Below are positions 9,357 through 18,101 of a stretch of DNA of 64,000 nt, in pieces; position 1 is the stretch's first letter, and each line of letters starts with the position of its first letter. The stretch comes from Bosea beijingensis (GTDB taxonomy: Bacteria > Pseudomonadota > Alphaproteobacteria > Rhizobiales > Beijerinckiaceae), in contig NZ_CP132359.1 in assembly GCF_030758975.1 (NCBI RefSeq), forward strand, positions 5,047,236-5,111,235, written 5' to 3'. A program made the translations under genes and the position numbers. The notes beneath the pieces are model-generated. The model was not told the origin of the DNA. It did not search any database and saw nothing but the letters and a program-made list of their open reading frames with translations.

Positions 9357-9860
9357 ATGCCCGAAACAAACTCAAAGGCCCCTGTACCCCCCGCCGAGCA
9401 GCGCTACGATCTCCCGCTCGAGGGAAGCGTCGGCTATCAGCTCCGGATGGCCAACAGAGCCGTGCAGCGCTATCTGCAATCGCAGATTGAGCCGTATGGC
9501 GTCACGCTTGGCATGTGGTATTTCTTACGGGCTCTCTGGCTGGAGGACGGCCTGACCCAGCGGGAGCTTTCACAGCGTATCGGCACAATGGAGCCGACGA
9601 CGCTTTCCGCACTGGCGACGATGGAGCGGTCCGGTCTTATCACCCGCGAGCGTGACCCGCATGATCGGCGGAAGCTCTGCGTCAGGCTGACGGAACGAGG
9701 CCGCTCGCTCCAGTCAAAGCTGATACCCTGCGCCAACGAAGTCATTGAACGCGCCACCAGCGGAATGACGGGCGAAGAAAAGGCGCGGCTGATCGGGCAG
9801 CTAGCGTTGGTGCAGCGAAATCTCGCGGACGCGGTTTTGTTGGGCGGAGATATCGACTAA
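9357..9860 (+). CDS. MarR-family regulator, MobR-like by context
   Basis: A 167-residue MarR-type dimeric repressor. Helices at about 25-60 lead into the winged helix: LTQRELSQRIGTMEPTTLSALATME (67-91), then the wing with the family's RDPHDRRKLCVRLTERG (99-115). ATG 9357 follows GGAGTAAA; upstream in-frame codons lack a ribosome site. MarR proteins usually sense phenolic ligands. In Comamonas testosteroni the MarR protein MobR controls mobA in response to 3-hydroxybenzoate, and mobA is present here at 18102-20027. SlyA/MarR proteins bind TTAG-N4-CTAA-type palindromes, and three are found in this window. That this protein binds them is inference. Confidence 0.88.
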   Translation: MPETNSKAPVPPAEQRYDLPLEGSVGYQLRMANRAVQRYLQSQIEPYGVTLGMWYFLRALWLEDGLTQRELSQRIGTMEPTTLSALATMERSGLITRERDPHDRRKLCVRLTERGRSLQSKLIPCANEVIERATSGMTGEEKARLIGQLALVQRNLADAVLLGGDID

Positions 9861-9991
9861 GCCGCCATGTGGCTCAACCGCCGAGCGTCTTAGCAAGACC
9901 GTTCGCGTCCTGCTTCTGAGAAAGCGCATTGCAGAAGTGTCCCGACCGCGCTCGGCTAGAGAAAAGTGCGGCCGGCTTGCGAGTCGGCGGC

Positions 9992-11779
9992 CTAGCTGCC
10001 GACCTTGCCAGAACCTTCACGGGTCATCCCGGCCGCCATGGCGGGGTTGTAGCCGGGTTTCACCCGCGCATCGATCAAGACCGATGCGCCGCCGCGAGCG
10101 GCCTCTACGCCCTTCTTGATAGCGTCGACCAATTCGGCGGTGGTCGAGATGGGCCCGATCCCGACCAGCCCCTGGGCGCTGGCGATCGCGGCGATATCTA
10201 TGTCGGGATCACCGATCCGCTGCCCGATCCACTTGTTTTCGACCGGCCGATCGCGAGTACGTGCTACGCGTTCCTGATGGATCTCGTCGTTGTAGAAGGA
10301 GCGATTATTCGCGACGATTGCGAGGAAGGGCAGCTTGTAGTGCGCGGCGGTCCAGAACGCCGAAACGCCCATCATCGTATCGCCATCTCCCAAGACTGCC
10401 ACAGGCAACCTGCCTGAGCCGGAAAGCGCGAGCGCCGCGCCAGCCACCATGCCGGGACCCGAGCCGATGCCGGCGCCGCCATCGGTGCCGAGATAGTCGA
10501 GCGGGTGGCGGAAGTGCCAGCTTTCACCGGCCCAGCCGAGAGGCAGCCGGACAAGCGACACGACTTCATCGCGCAGCACTGTGCCCATCGCCGCCGCGAG
10601 CGAGACGATGTCGAGCTCGCGTGATTCGCCAGGCAGGTCGAATGCCGGCAGTGCCGTCAGGTCGGCCGGTTCGGAACCGGGACCGACGCCGAGTTCGTCA
10701 GCGAGCAGATGGAGCGCCGCGTTCGGATCGCTGCTGAAATGCAGGTCGGCGGGCGGCAGCGCTTGGTGGTCCATGCTCCAGCCGTTGTGAAGCTGGTGGT
10801 CGAGCTGGACATTGATGATCTTGGTCGCGGCCGAACAGCCGCCCTGTTTCAGGGTGCCGGCGAGATCGACCCAGTCGAGCGCCAGGATGACGTCGGCGTC
10901 CGCGATCCGCTTCGCGCCGGCCTCGTCGAGGAAATGCCCAGGCTTGGCGCAGTGCAGCCTGTGATCCGTCGGGAAGGCTGCGCCCACCTTGATGTCCGTG
11001 AGCACCGACGCGTTCAGCGCTTCCGCGAGGGCCACGCGACGCGCCCAGTCGCGGGTGCTGCGCGAAACCCTGCCGATCAGAAGCATCGGCCGCTCTGCGT
11101 TTCTGAGAAGCGTCGCGGCGGCTTTGATGTCCTGGGCCGCCGGGATACCGGGGGAGGGCAGAGCGAAGCGTTTGGGATCGGGCAACTCGGGCATCTGCTC
11201 CAGGCGGCGCTCCTGCATGGAGACATCGAGGCAGACATAGGTCGGCGCCGCCGGTGCTGCCCGGGTGATGTTGTTCGCCCGCACCAGAGCTTCCAGCGCA
11301 GCTGGGACAGAGACCGGCTGATCGTCCCACTTGATATAGGGGCGGATCATGGCAGCCTGGTCCTTGGCGGTGTGCAGCCAGTCGATCCAAGGACGGCGCT
11401 CGGCAGCATCGACGGGACCCGTCGCGCCGAGGATCAGCATCGGCACGCGGTCACACCAGGCGTTGTAGATCGCCATCGTGCCGTGCATGAGCCCGACATT
11501 GCTATGCAACACCACGCCCATCGGCCGCTCGGTGACCTTGGCGTAGCCGTGAGCCAGAGCGACGGCATGCTCCTCATGCAGGCAGAGCAGCATCTGGGGG
11601 TCCTGGTTGCCCAGGTGGTTGACCAGGCTGTCATGCAGCCCGCGGAAGCTCGAGCCTGGATTGAGCGCGAGATAAGGAATGTCCAGCAGCCGCAGCATCG
11701 AGGCAATGGCGTCGCTGCCCCAAATGCCGTTGTCCTGCGATGCGACAGGCGTGTCGATGCCGTCGATCGGAGTGCTCAT
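9992..11779 (-). CDS. Thiamine-diphosphate enzyme, benzoylformate-decarboxylase/acetolactate-synthase family
   Basis: A 595-residue ThDP enzyme with three domains. The N-terminal Pyr domain holds the cofactor-activating Glu in HEEHAVALAHGYA. A central domain follows, and the C-terminal PP domain carries the metal/ThDP motif GDGDTMMG...NNRSFYND. ATG 11779 follows AAAGGATACACG; longer reading would run into the upstream gene. Members decarboxylate 2-oxoacids or carboligate them. With an aldehyde dehydrogenase directly upstream and 2-hydroxyacid dehydrogenases nearby, a mandelate-type side-chain route (hydroxyacid to oxoacid to aldehyde to acid) is plausible. The substrate cannot be read from sequence. 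Convergent with the MarR gene. Confidence 0.85.
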   Translation of the reverse strand: MSTPIDGIDTPVASQDNGIWGSDAIASMLRLLDIPYLALNPGSSFRGLHDSLVNHLGNQDPQMLLCLHEEHAVALAHGYAKVTERPMGVVLHSNVGLMHGTMAIYNAWCDRVPMLILGATGPVDAAERRPWIDWLHTAKDQAAMIRPYIKWDDQPVSVPAALEALVRANNITRAAPAAPTYVCLDVSMQERRLEQMPELPDPKRFALPSPGIPAAQDIKAAATLLRNAERPMLLIGRVSRSTRDWARRVALAEALNASVLTDIKVGAAFPTDHRLHCAKPGHFLDEAGAKRIADADVILALDWVDLAGTLKQGGCSAATKIINVQLDHQLHNGWSMDHQALPPADLHFSSDPNAALHLLADELGVGPGSEPADLTALPAFDLPGESRELDIVSLAAAMGTVLRDEVVSLVRLPLGWAGESWHFRHPLDYLGTDGGAGIGSGPGMVAGAALALSGSGRLPVAVLGDGDTMMGVSAFWTAAHYKLPFLAIVANNRSFYNDEIHQERVARTRDRPVENKWIGQRIGDPDIDIAAIASAQGLVGIGPISTTAELVDAIKKGVEAARGGASVLIDARVKPGYNPAMAAGMTREGSGKVGS

Positions 11780-11868
11780 CGTGTATCCTTTGCTTTTCTG
11801 GTCGGCATTCGGGCCGTCCGAGGCCGCAACGCAGGCGGTTCGCATTTCACTGGATGTTACAGCGCCGG

Positions 11869-13329
11869 TCAGCCGCCGCGGAGGCTCACATGGACGTTCT
11901 TCTCCTGGGTGAACGCGAGGAGCTCGCCCAGGCATTCCTCGCGGCCCAGCCCGGACTGCTTCCAGCCGCCGAAGGGCGCACCGAGAAAGTGCTTGGAGAC
12001 CTCGTTCACCCACACAAACCCGGCCTCAACGGCCAGCGCCGTGCGATGGGCCTTGCGCAGGTCGTTCGTCCAGATGGAGCACGTCAGGCCATATTCGACC
12101 TCGTTGACCTGGCCGAGCATCGTCGTCTCGTCATCCCAGGGCAGGACTGCGAGGACCGGCCCAAAAATCTCCTCGCGCGCGATGCGCATCGCCGGCGTGA
12201 CATCGGCGAAGATGGTGGGCTCGACGTAGAATCCCTTCGTCAGCGCCGGATCAGTGGGCGCCGCACCGCCGGTTATGAGCCGTGCTCCCTGTTCCTTGGC
12301 CGAGGCGATGTATTCCAGGACGCGCGCGTGCTGCTGCCGGCTGATGATGGCGCCCATGGTAGTCCGGTCGTCCGTGGGGAGGCCCGGGACATAGTGCCCG
12401 GCCAGCGACGGCAGCCTGGACAGCACATCCTCGTAGATGTCCCGATGGACGAACGCGCGGCTCGTCGATCCACACGATTGGCCGCACCAGGTGAAGTTCA
12501 TTCCGCCAATCACGGCCGAAGCCACGGTCGCGGGGTCGGCGTCGGGGAATGCGATCAATGCGTTCTTGCCGCCGAGTTCCAGGAGAACCGGCTTGATGGT
12601 GTCGCTGGCGGCCTTCATCACGGCACGACCGGCGCCGACGCTGCCGATGATCGCGATCTTGTCTACCCCGGGGTGGGAGGCAAGCGCCGCGCCGGCCTCG
12701 CGCCCGCCGGGCAGAACGCTGAATAGGCCCCTCGGGAGGATATCCTGTACCAGTTCGGCCAGGCGCAGCGAGGAAAGTGGCGCCTGCTCGGGCGGCTTGA
12801 CGATGACCGCGTTACCCGCTGCCAGCGGGGCGGCGATCTTGCCGGCGCAGAACATGAAGGGATGATTGAAGGCGAGGATGCGCGCGACGACGCCCAGAGG
12901 CTGACGGAGCGTCATGTTGATGACGTCGGGCCCCATCGGGATGGTCTCGCCCTTCATCTCCGTCACGAGCCCGGCGAAATAGTCGAGCTGCGCGGCGGCG
13001 ATCGTGGCATCGCCCATCATTTCCCGAACCGGATTGCCGCAATTGGCTGCGTCAAGGGCCGCGAGTTCGCGCGCATTGGCACGGACGACGGCAGCGACTT
13101 CCTTCAGCAGACGGGCCCTTTCGAGCGGGGCAACGCCCCGCCAGGAGAGAAAGGCCTGCCGTGCGGACTTGACCGCGGCATCGACGTCGCTGGCGCCAGC
13201 CTCCGCAACCTCGGCGATCGGCTCGTCGAGCCCCGGATTGGACGTTGCGGCGTAGCGCCCCGATATCGGATGGCGCCATTCACCCCCGTAGTAGAGGCTG
13301 CGGCCGGCCGGGGCTGGCTTGTCGAGCAT
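11869..13329 (-). CDS. NAD(P)-dependent aldehyde dehydrogenase
   Basis: An aldehyde dehydrogenase of 486 residues, normal family length. It shows the LELGGKNALI motif with the general-base Glu near residue 251, the catalytic Cys near 286 in GQSCGSTSR, EEIFGPVLAV, and the closing PFGGWKQSGLGRE. It oxidises an aldehyde to the acid in the cytoplasm. Closest in style to benzaldehyde/betaine-aldehyde dehydrogenases. It lies 89 bases upstream of the ThDP enzyme on the same strand, and together they could turn an aryl 2-oxoacid into an aryl carboxylate. Confidence 0.9.
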   Translation of the reverse strand: MLDKPAPAGRSLYYGGEWRHPISGRYAATSNPGLDEPIAEVAEAGASDVDAAVKSARQAFLSWRGVAPLERARLLKEVAAVVRANARELAALDAANCGNPVREMMGDATIAAAQLDYFAGLVTEMKGETIPMGPDVINMTLRQPLGVVARILAFNHPFMFCAGKIAAPLAAGNAVIVKPPEQAPLSSLRLAELVQDILPRGLFSVLPGGREAGAALASHPGVDKIAIIGSVGAGRAVMKAASDTIKPVLLELGGKNALIAFPDADPATVASAVIGGMNFTWCGQSCGSTSRAFVHRDIYEDVLSRLPSLAGHYVPGLPTDDRTTMGAIISRQQHARVLEYIASAKEQGARLITGGAAPTDPALTKGFYVEPTIFADVTPAMRIAREEIFGPVLAVLPWDDETTMLGQVNEVEYGLTCSIWTNDLRKAHRTALAVEAGFVWVNEVSKHFLGAPFGGWKQSGLGREECLGELLAFTQEKNVHVSLRGG

Positions 13330-13389
13330 AAGAAGACCCCAATGCGTTTCCAGGGCTCTTGCTTCGGCCCTCCAAGTCCAGTTTCGCGC

Positions 13390-13404
13390 AGCGCCGCCGG
13401 CGCT
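13390..13404. repeat. Short GC hairpin downstream of dioxygenase operon start of ALDH
   Basis: AGCGCC-GCC-GGCGCT, a perfect 6-bp stem with a 3-base loop, in the 135-base gap between the aldehyde dehydrogenase start and the dioxygenase stop. There is no T-run, so it is not a classical terminator. It may still separate the two transcripts. Confidence 0.4.
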
Positions 13405-13464
13405 TCCAAGACTTTATCCCTTGGGCACCCAAGCCGATATGATCGTTCGGCCTCGCCGTCGGGC

Positions 13465-14799
13465 TCAGCTTCCCGCAGCCGCCATTTCCGCCTCGGTGTC
13501 GTCCTGCTCCATGCCGTCGAGCAGCGCGATTTCCTCATTGGAGGCGCCGAGCCTGCGCCAATCGTCGCTCTTGGGGACGATGCCCTGATAGGAACGCAAC
13601 TTCGCCTGCGGGATATGGGGCTCGACGAGGCCGAGCGGGGAAGCGCCGGCGGCATGCTTGCGCGCTGCGTCGATCATCACGCGTCGGAACTGCACGATCG
13701 CGATGTCGCTCGCGCCGAGCCGCTCGCTTGTGCGGTCGGCGATCGGGCCCATCGACTCCCACATCATAATGTCCTGGTTGGGAATTCCGGGCACGCCGGT
13801 GAAATCCCCCAGCTTCATCGCCTTGCGGTCCTGCAGGTAGTTGTTCTCCCGCTTGCGCAGCATTGGCTTGTAGGTCTTGTCGAGGTCGATGCCGACCTGC
13901 GCCACGCAGAATTTCCGCCAGCTTTCCTGATCGATGCAGTCGTCGTTGCCCCAAGCGATGAAATGGAAATAGCTCGACACATCGTCCTTCGGCACAATCA
14001 CCGTCGCGACGTTATAGGAAGAATTGGGGGGGATCAGCGCTGCGAAAGGCGCGACGAACACCGTGAGCCGGACATAATCGTGAGTCTGAGCATTGGTGAT
14101 CGGCCGGCGCAGCGCGGCATAGCGGAAGCCGTAATTCGTCAGCTGGACCTGGATCCGCGGGTTCTTGTCGGTCGATGGCCGCGTCCAGTGCGTGGCAGTC
14201 GCGCCCGCGGTCGTCACGCGCGCGGGCTTCATGTCGGAGGAGTGCAGGCTCGAGGAATGCGCCGAGTCGATCTGCCCTTCCATGATCTGGGCCCAGTTGC
14301 AGGGCAGATCGATCTTGACGATCGAGACCTTCGCCTCGGGCGTGGGCGCCCACGGCGGGGCCTCGAATTCCGGCATTTGGTCCTTCGGACCCATATAGAC
14401 CCAAATGAAGCCTCCCGCCTCCTGGGTCGGATACGCCTTGTGCTGGACCTTATCGGCAAAGCCGCTTTCCGCCGGCTCCGACACCATTTCGAGGACCTTG
14501 CCGTCCACGTCGAACTTCCAGCCGTGATACAGGCAGCGAAGGCCACACTCCTCGTTGCGGCCGAAGAACAGCGAAGCCTTGCGATGCGGGCAGTACTCGC
14601 CGAGCACCCCGATCCGTCCGTCAGTATCGCGGAAGGCAACGAGATCCTCGCCGAACAGACGCACGCGGACAGGTGCGCCGTCGCTTTCGATGAGCTGCTC
14701 CGATAGCAGGGCGGGCACCCAATGACGCCGCATGAACTGACCCATCGGGGCCTCGCCTTCCACGCGGCAGAGCAATTCGTTCTCTTCGTGGGTCAGCAT
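13465..14799 (-). CDS. Rieske ring-hydroxylating oxygenase, phthalate 4,5-dioxygenase (Pht3)-type
   Basis: A 444-residue oxygenase component. N-terminal Rieske 2Fe-2S ligands are C70, H72, C89 and H92 (YCPHR...CLYHGW). The mononuclear iron site is D178, H181 and H186 in NWAQIMEGQIDSAHSSSLH-type sequence. It belongs to the phthalate-dioxygenase class of single-component-type oxygenases, which need an FMN/2Fe-2S reductase; one is divergently encoded at 14916. The frame is open to 14865, but ATG 14799 gives the family N-terminus MLTHEEN. The expected reaction is dihydroxylation of phthalate to the 4,5-cis-dihydrodiol. A related aromatic acid is possible. A TTAG-N4-CTAA operator lies in the divergent promoter. 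Confidence 0.9.
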   Translation of the reverse strand: MLTHEENELLCRVEGEAPMGQFMRRHWVPALLSEQLIESDGAPVRVRLFGEDLVAFRDTDGRIGVLGEYCPHRKASLFFGRNEECGLRCLYHGWKFDVDGKVLEMVSEPAESGFADKVQHKAYPTQEAGGFIWVYMGPKDQMPEFEAPPWAPTPEAKVSIVKIDLPCNWAQIMEGQIDSAHSSSLHSSDMKPARVTTAGATATHWTRPSTDKNPRIQVQLTNYGFRYAALRRPITNAQTHDYVRLTVFVAPFAALIPPNSSYNVATVIVPKDDVSSYFHFIAWGNDDCIDQESWRKFCVAQVGIDLDKTYKPMLRKRENNYLQDRKAMKLGDFTGVPGIPNQDIMMWESMGPIADRTSERLGASDIAIVQFRRVMIDAARKHAAGASPLGLVEPHIPQAKLRSYQGIVPKSDDWRRLGASNEEIALLDGMEQDDTEAEMAAAGS

Positions 14800-14844
14800 C
14801 GCATTCGCTCCAGATTTGACGGCCGGGCTAGTCAGCCGGATAAT

Positions 14845-14860
14845 ACTTAGGTATCTAAGT
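14845..14860. promoter_or_regulatory. MarR/SlyA-type operator palindrome (site 1)
   Basis: ACTTAG-GTAT-CTAAGT, a perfect 6-bp inverted repeat around a 4-base spacer, in the divergent promoter of the oxygenase (starts 14799) and reductase (starts 14916). It has the same architecture as the sites at 22183-22198 and 39426-39441. Confidence 0.75.
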
Positions 14861-14915
14861 CTCACATTATTCGGAATTCAAGCGCTTGTCGAGACGGCGC
14901 CGCGCGGAGGTTTGG

Positions 14916-15875
14916 ATGAGCGATCAGGAGCAGTGGCTAAAGGCCAGGATCGTGGGGAAGGAGGCGGTCGCCGACGACATCGTCATGTTCGATCTCAGGC
15001 CGCTGGATGAGAACATGCTCGAGCCCTACACCCCCGGGGCTCACCTGGCGGTGAAGGTGCCGAACGGCGAGACGCGGAAGTACTCGCTCTGCAACGGTCC
15101 GGACGAAGCCGAAGGCTATGTCATCGCCGTCAAGAAGGAACATGGCGGCCGGGGCGGGTCCGTCAGTCTGATCGATCAGACCAATGTCGGCGACGAGATC
15201 CTGATCTCGGCGCCGCGCAACGATTTCTCGCTGAAGGACGGCCCGTCGAGCTACATTTTCATCGCAGGCGGCATCGGAATCACGCCGATCCGATCCATGA
15301 TCCGCCATCTGATGGCGACGCGCGGGAAGCCCTTCAAGCTGTATTACTTCACGCGCACACCGGCGATGATGGCCTTCCGGGAGGAGTTCTCCGGGCCGGA
15401 ATTCCGAGGCAAGGTCGTCATCCACCACGATAACGGCGACCCCGACAAGGCGTTTGACCTCTGGCCGGTCCTTGAAGACCCGAAGGGGGCCCATCTCTAT
15501 TGCTGCGGCCCGCGGGGGCTGATGGAGGCGGTGCGGGACATGACCGGCCACTGGTCCTCGGCCGCCGTCCATTTCGAGGATTTCGGTGCGGCCAAGGCGA
15601 AGCCGGAAGACAACACGCCCTTCACCGTCGAACTGGCTAAGAGCGGCGAGATTTTCGAGATTCCCGTCGACAAGTCGATCCTCGAGGTGCTGCGCGAGGC
15701 GGGAAAGACGCTGCCCAGCTCCTGCGAAAGCGGGACTTGCGGCACCTGCAAGACGCGACTGGTCTCAGGCGAGCCCGACCATCGCGATCTTGCACTCTCG
15801 GAGCAGGAGAAGGCGCGAAACATCATGATCTGCGTCTCCCGCGCCAAATCCGGCGCCCTCGTTCTCGATCTCTAG
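14916..15875 (+). CDS. Phthalate dioxygenase reductase-type FMN/2Fe-2S protein
   Basis: A 319-residue electron-transfer protein for the Rieske oxygenase. An FMN-binding barrel comes first (RKYSLCN at 54-60), then an NADH domain (IAGGIGITPIRSM at 116-128, YCCGPRGLM at 195-203). A C-terminal plant-type 2Fe-2S ferredoxin follows, with cysteines 270, 275, 278 and 306. This domain order (FMN, NADH, ferredoxin) is that of class IA phthalate dioxygenase reductases. ATG 14916 has GGAGG 5 bases upstream. It precedes the Gfo/Idh dehydrogenase by 10 bases, so the two are one operon. Confidence 0.93.
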   Translation: MSDQEQWLKARIVGKEAVADDIVMFDLRPLDENMLEPYTPGAHLAVKVPNGETRKYSLCNGPDEAEGYVIAVKKEHGGRGGSVSLIDQTNVGDEILISAPRNDFSLKDGPSSYIFIAGGIGITPIRSMIRHLMATRGKPFKLYYFTRTPAMMAFREEFSGPEFRGKVVIHHDNGDPDKAFDLWPVLEDPKGAHLYCCGPRGLMEAVRDMTGHWSSAAVHFEDFGAAKAKPEDNTPFTVELAKSGEIFEIPVDKSILEVLREAGKTLPSSCESGTCGTCKTRLVSGEPDHRDLALSEQEKARNIMICVSRAKSGALVLDL

Positions 15876-15885
15876 CGAGGCAGTG

Positions 15886-17091
15886 GTGAGCGAACCTTTG
15901 CGATTGGGCGTGGTCGGACTCGGCCGCGCCTTCATGCTGATGCTGCCGACATTCGCGCAGCATCCCCTCGTTCGACTGGTCGCTGCGACCGATCCGCGTC
16001 CGGAGGCGCGGTCGCGGTTCGTCGAGGAATTCTCGTCGAACGGGTTCGCCGCGAAGGCCTATGACACTCTCGACGGTTTGCTGGCAGACGAAGCGGTCGA
16101 GGCCGTGTATGTGGCCTCCCCTCACCAGTTCCATGTCGCCCATGTCCGCAGCGCCGCTGCGGCCGGCAAGCACATCCTGGTCGAGAAGCCGATGGCGCTG
16201 CGGCTGGAAGACTGTCGCGCCATGATCGATGTGGCTGCAGAGGCCGGTATCCACTTGGCCGTCGGCCACAGCCATTCCTTCGATCTGCCTTATCTACGCA
16301 CCGCCGAACTGATCCGATCGGGCCGCTTCGGCCGCCCGCGCCTGATCGTTGGAAGCAACTATACGGACTTCCTGTATCGGCCGCGCCGGCCGGAGGAGCT
16401 AGACACCGCCCAGGGCGGCGGCGTCGTCTTCAGCCAGGCGGCGCATCAGCTTGATGTCGTCCGCCTTCTCGCTGGGGCGGAGATCGAGTCACTGCGGGCG
16501 GTCACCGCGCGCCTCGACCCCGCCCGGCCGACGGAAGGCGCCTATCAGGCCTTACTTCTGTTCGAGAACGGAGCCAGCGCGACCCTGACCTATAGCGGGT
16601 ATGGCCGCTACGACACTGACGAGCAACTCGGCTGGTTCGGTGAGCTTGGACAGCGTCGCGATCCATCGCAATACGGCGCCGCGCGCCGGGCCTTGGCACA
16701 AGTTTCGACGCCGGCAGAAGAAGCCGCGTTGAAGGAAAAGCGCGCCTATGGCACGTCCGGCAACGTCGCGGGCCGGACGGCACCCGCCGCTCATAATCAT
16801 TTTGGCCACTTCCTGGTCTCCTGCGACGAGGCCGACCTACGCCCCATGGCGGACGGGGTCCGTGTCTATGCCAATGATCGCGAATGGCTCGATCCATTGC
16901 CGGCGCCAGCTGTGCCGCGCGCGGAGGTGGTCGACGAGCTGCATGCCGCGGTCAGGTTCGGCGTCCCGCTGCTTCACTCCGGCGAATGGGGTACGGCGAC
17001 GCTCGCAGCTTGCCTCGCAATCCTCGAATCGGCCGCCACCGGACGAGAGGTTCGGCTCGGCAGCCAAAGCACGGCCTCTGCTCGCGGCTGA
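15886..17091 (+). CDS. Gfo/Idh/MocA oxidoreductase, phthalate dihydrodiol dehydrogenase (Pht4)-like
   Basis: About 401 residues. The N-terminal Rossmann fold (LGVVGLGRAF) is followed by the Gfo/Idh signature EKPMALRLEDC and VGHSHSFDLPYLR, and then a C-terminal dimerisation/substrate domain. Pht4, which oxidises 4,5-dihydro-4,5-cis-dihydroxyphthalate to the catechol with NAD, belongs to this family and has this length. It directly follows the oxygenase reductase. Start: GTG 15886 (GAGG 5 bases upstream); a GTG one codon earlier is too close to the ribosome site. With the oxygenase and the decarboxylase at 3354 it completes the three chemical steps from phthalate to protocatechuate. Confidence 0.87.
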   Translation: MSEPLRLGVVGLGRAFMLMLPTFAQHPLVRLVAATDPRPEARSRFVEEFSSNGFAAKAYDTLDGLLADEAVEAVYVASPHQFHVAHVRSAAAAGKHILVEKPMALRLEDCRAMIDVAAEAGIHLAVGHSHSFDLPYLRTAELIRSGRFGRPRLIVGSNYTDFLYRPRRPEELDTAQGGGVVFSQAAHQLDVVRLLAGAEIESLRAVTARLDPARPTEGAYQALLLFENGASATLTYSGYGRYDTDEQLGWFGELGQRRDPSQYGAARRALAQVSTPAEEAALKEKRAYGTSGNVAGRTAPAAHNHFGHFLVSCDEADLRPMADGVRVYANDREWLDPLPAPAVPRAEVVDELHAAVRFGVPLLHSGEWGTATLAACLAILESAATGREVRLGSQSTASARG

Positions 17092-17135
17092 GGACAACCC
17101 GTTGTTCCGCGTCGCGTGCGGATAGGGAAATAGGC

Positions 17136-18053
17136 ATGGCTTGGTTTGCGGGCAGGCTGGGCGAGACCTTCGCCATTCTTTCTGTCCTGGCCTTCGCCTA
17201 TGGCGGGGTCTCGATCGCAAAGGCGAAGCTTTACGGAAAGGGCGATGGCGGCGCCGTGCTTTCGGTGGTGTTCACGACGCTGCTGTCGGCCCTTGTCTGG
17301 GCGGTGGCGGGAACCCCGGCCGGCAGCTTGCCGGACACGCCGGACTTGATGATCGGGCTTTTCTGGTTCGCCGTCTCCGGCCTACTCGCCACGGCGCTGG
17401 CGCGCATCCTCTACTTCATGTCGGTGCGCGATCTGGGTGCAGTGCGCGGGTCGGCCGTGAAGCGTGCCATCCCTTTCTTCGCCGCAGTCTTCGGGGTCTT
17501 TTTTCTGGGTGAGACGCTGAACTCCAACAAGCTTCTCGGCCTAACATTGATCGCCGTCAGCATCGCGGTTCTGGTCGCGGTCGACCTGGCTCGCCGCGGC
17601 GGCAGCGAGGCGGATGCGGTGGCGTCGATCGGCTACGCATGGGGGACTGCGTCGGCACTGTGCTACGCCTCGGCCTATGTGGCCCGCAAGTTGGGCCTCG
17701 GCTATGTGCCTGATGGCGCGCTCGGCACCTTCGTCGGCTCCATGGCGGCCGTGGCCTATTACGCATTCGCCGTCTCCTTCAACGCCCGCGCGAGAACGGC
17801 GACGTTCGCTGCCCTGTCCCTAAAGAACAACTGGGCGGTAGTGGCCGCCCTCTGTTTCTCTATCGGCCAGATCTGCAACTTTTATGCGATCCAGCACACC
17901 GCCATCTCGACTGTCGGGGCGATCCAGTCGCTCGAGGTTTTCGTCTCGATGGTGATTGCGACGGTCGTGCTTCGGTCCGAACGCGCGCCCGGCTGGATCA
18001 CGATCGCCGCGGCGGTGGCAGCCACCGTCGGTGTATTGCTTGTTGTCGCCTGA
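17136..18053 (+). CDS. EamA/DMT-family transporter
   Basis: A 305-residue inner-membrane protein with about ten hydrophobic segments in two EamA repeats; the internal repeat begins near the SIGYAWGTASALCYASAYVA-type segment at about residue 165. It starts at ATG 17136, 44 bases after the dehydrogenase stop, probably the last gene of the reductase operon. It is distant from the other EamA gene at 532-1488. A role in moving an aromatic acid or relieving intermediate build-up is only a guess. Confidence 0.87.
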   Translation: MAWFAGRLGETFAILSVLAFAYGGVSIAKAKLYGKGDGGAVLSVVFTTLLSALVWAVAGTPAGSLPDTPDLMIGLFWFAVSGLLATALARILYFMSVRDLGAVRGSAVKRAIPFFAAVFGVFFLGETLNSNKLLGLTLIAVSIAVLVAVDLARRGGSEADAVASIGYAWGTASALCYASAYVARKLGLGYVPDGALGTFVGSMAAVAYYAFAVSFNARARTATFAALSLKNNWAVVAALCFSIGQICNFYAIQHTAISTVGAIQSLEVFVSMVIATVVLRSERAPGWITIAAAVAATVGVLLVVA

Positions 18054-18101
18054 GCTAGCCGGCCTGCCGCCGCGAGAGCATGGTCGCTGCGGCGCGCCGC
18101 C

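Noticed and set aside
10709..12229. 506-codon plus-strand open frame
   Set aside because: Antisense to the ThDP enzyme; no domain sense, histidine/arginine-rich shadow.
12862..14706. 614-codon plus-strand open frame
   Set aside because: Antisense to the aldehyde dehydrogenase and Rieske oxygenase, both with intact catalytic motifs; high GC creates long antisense frames.
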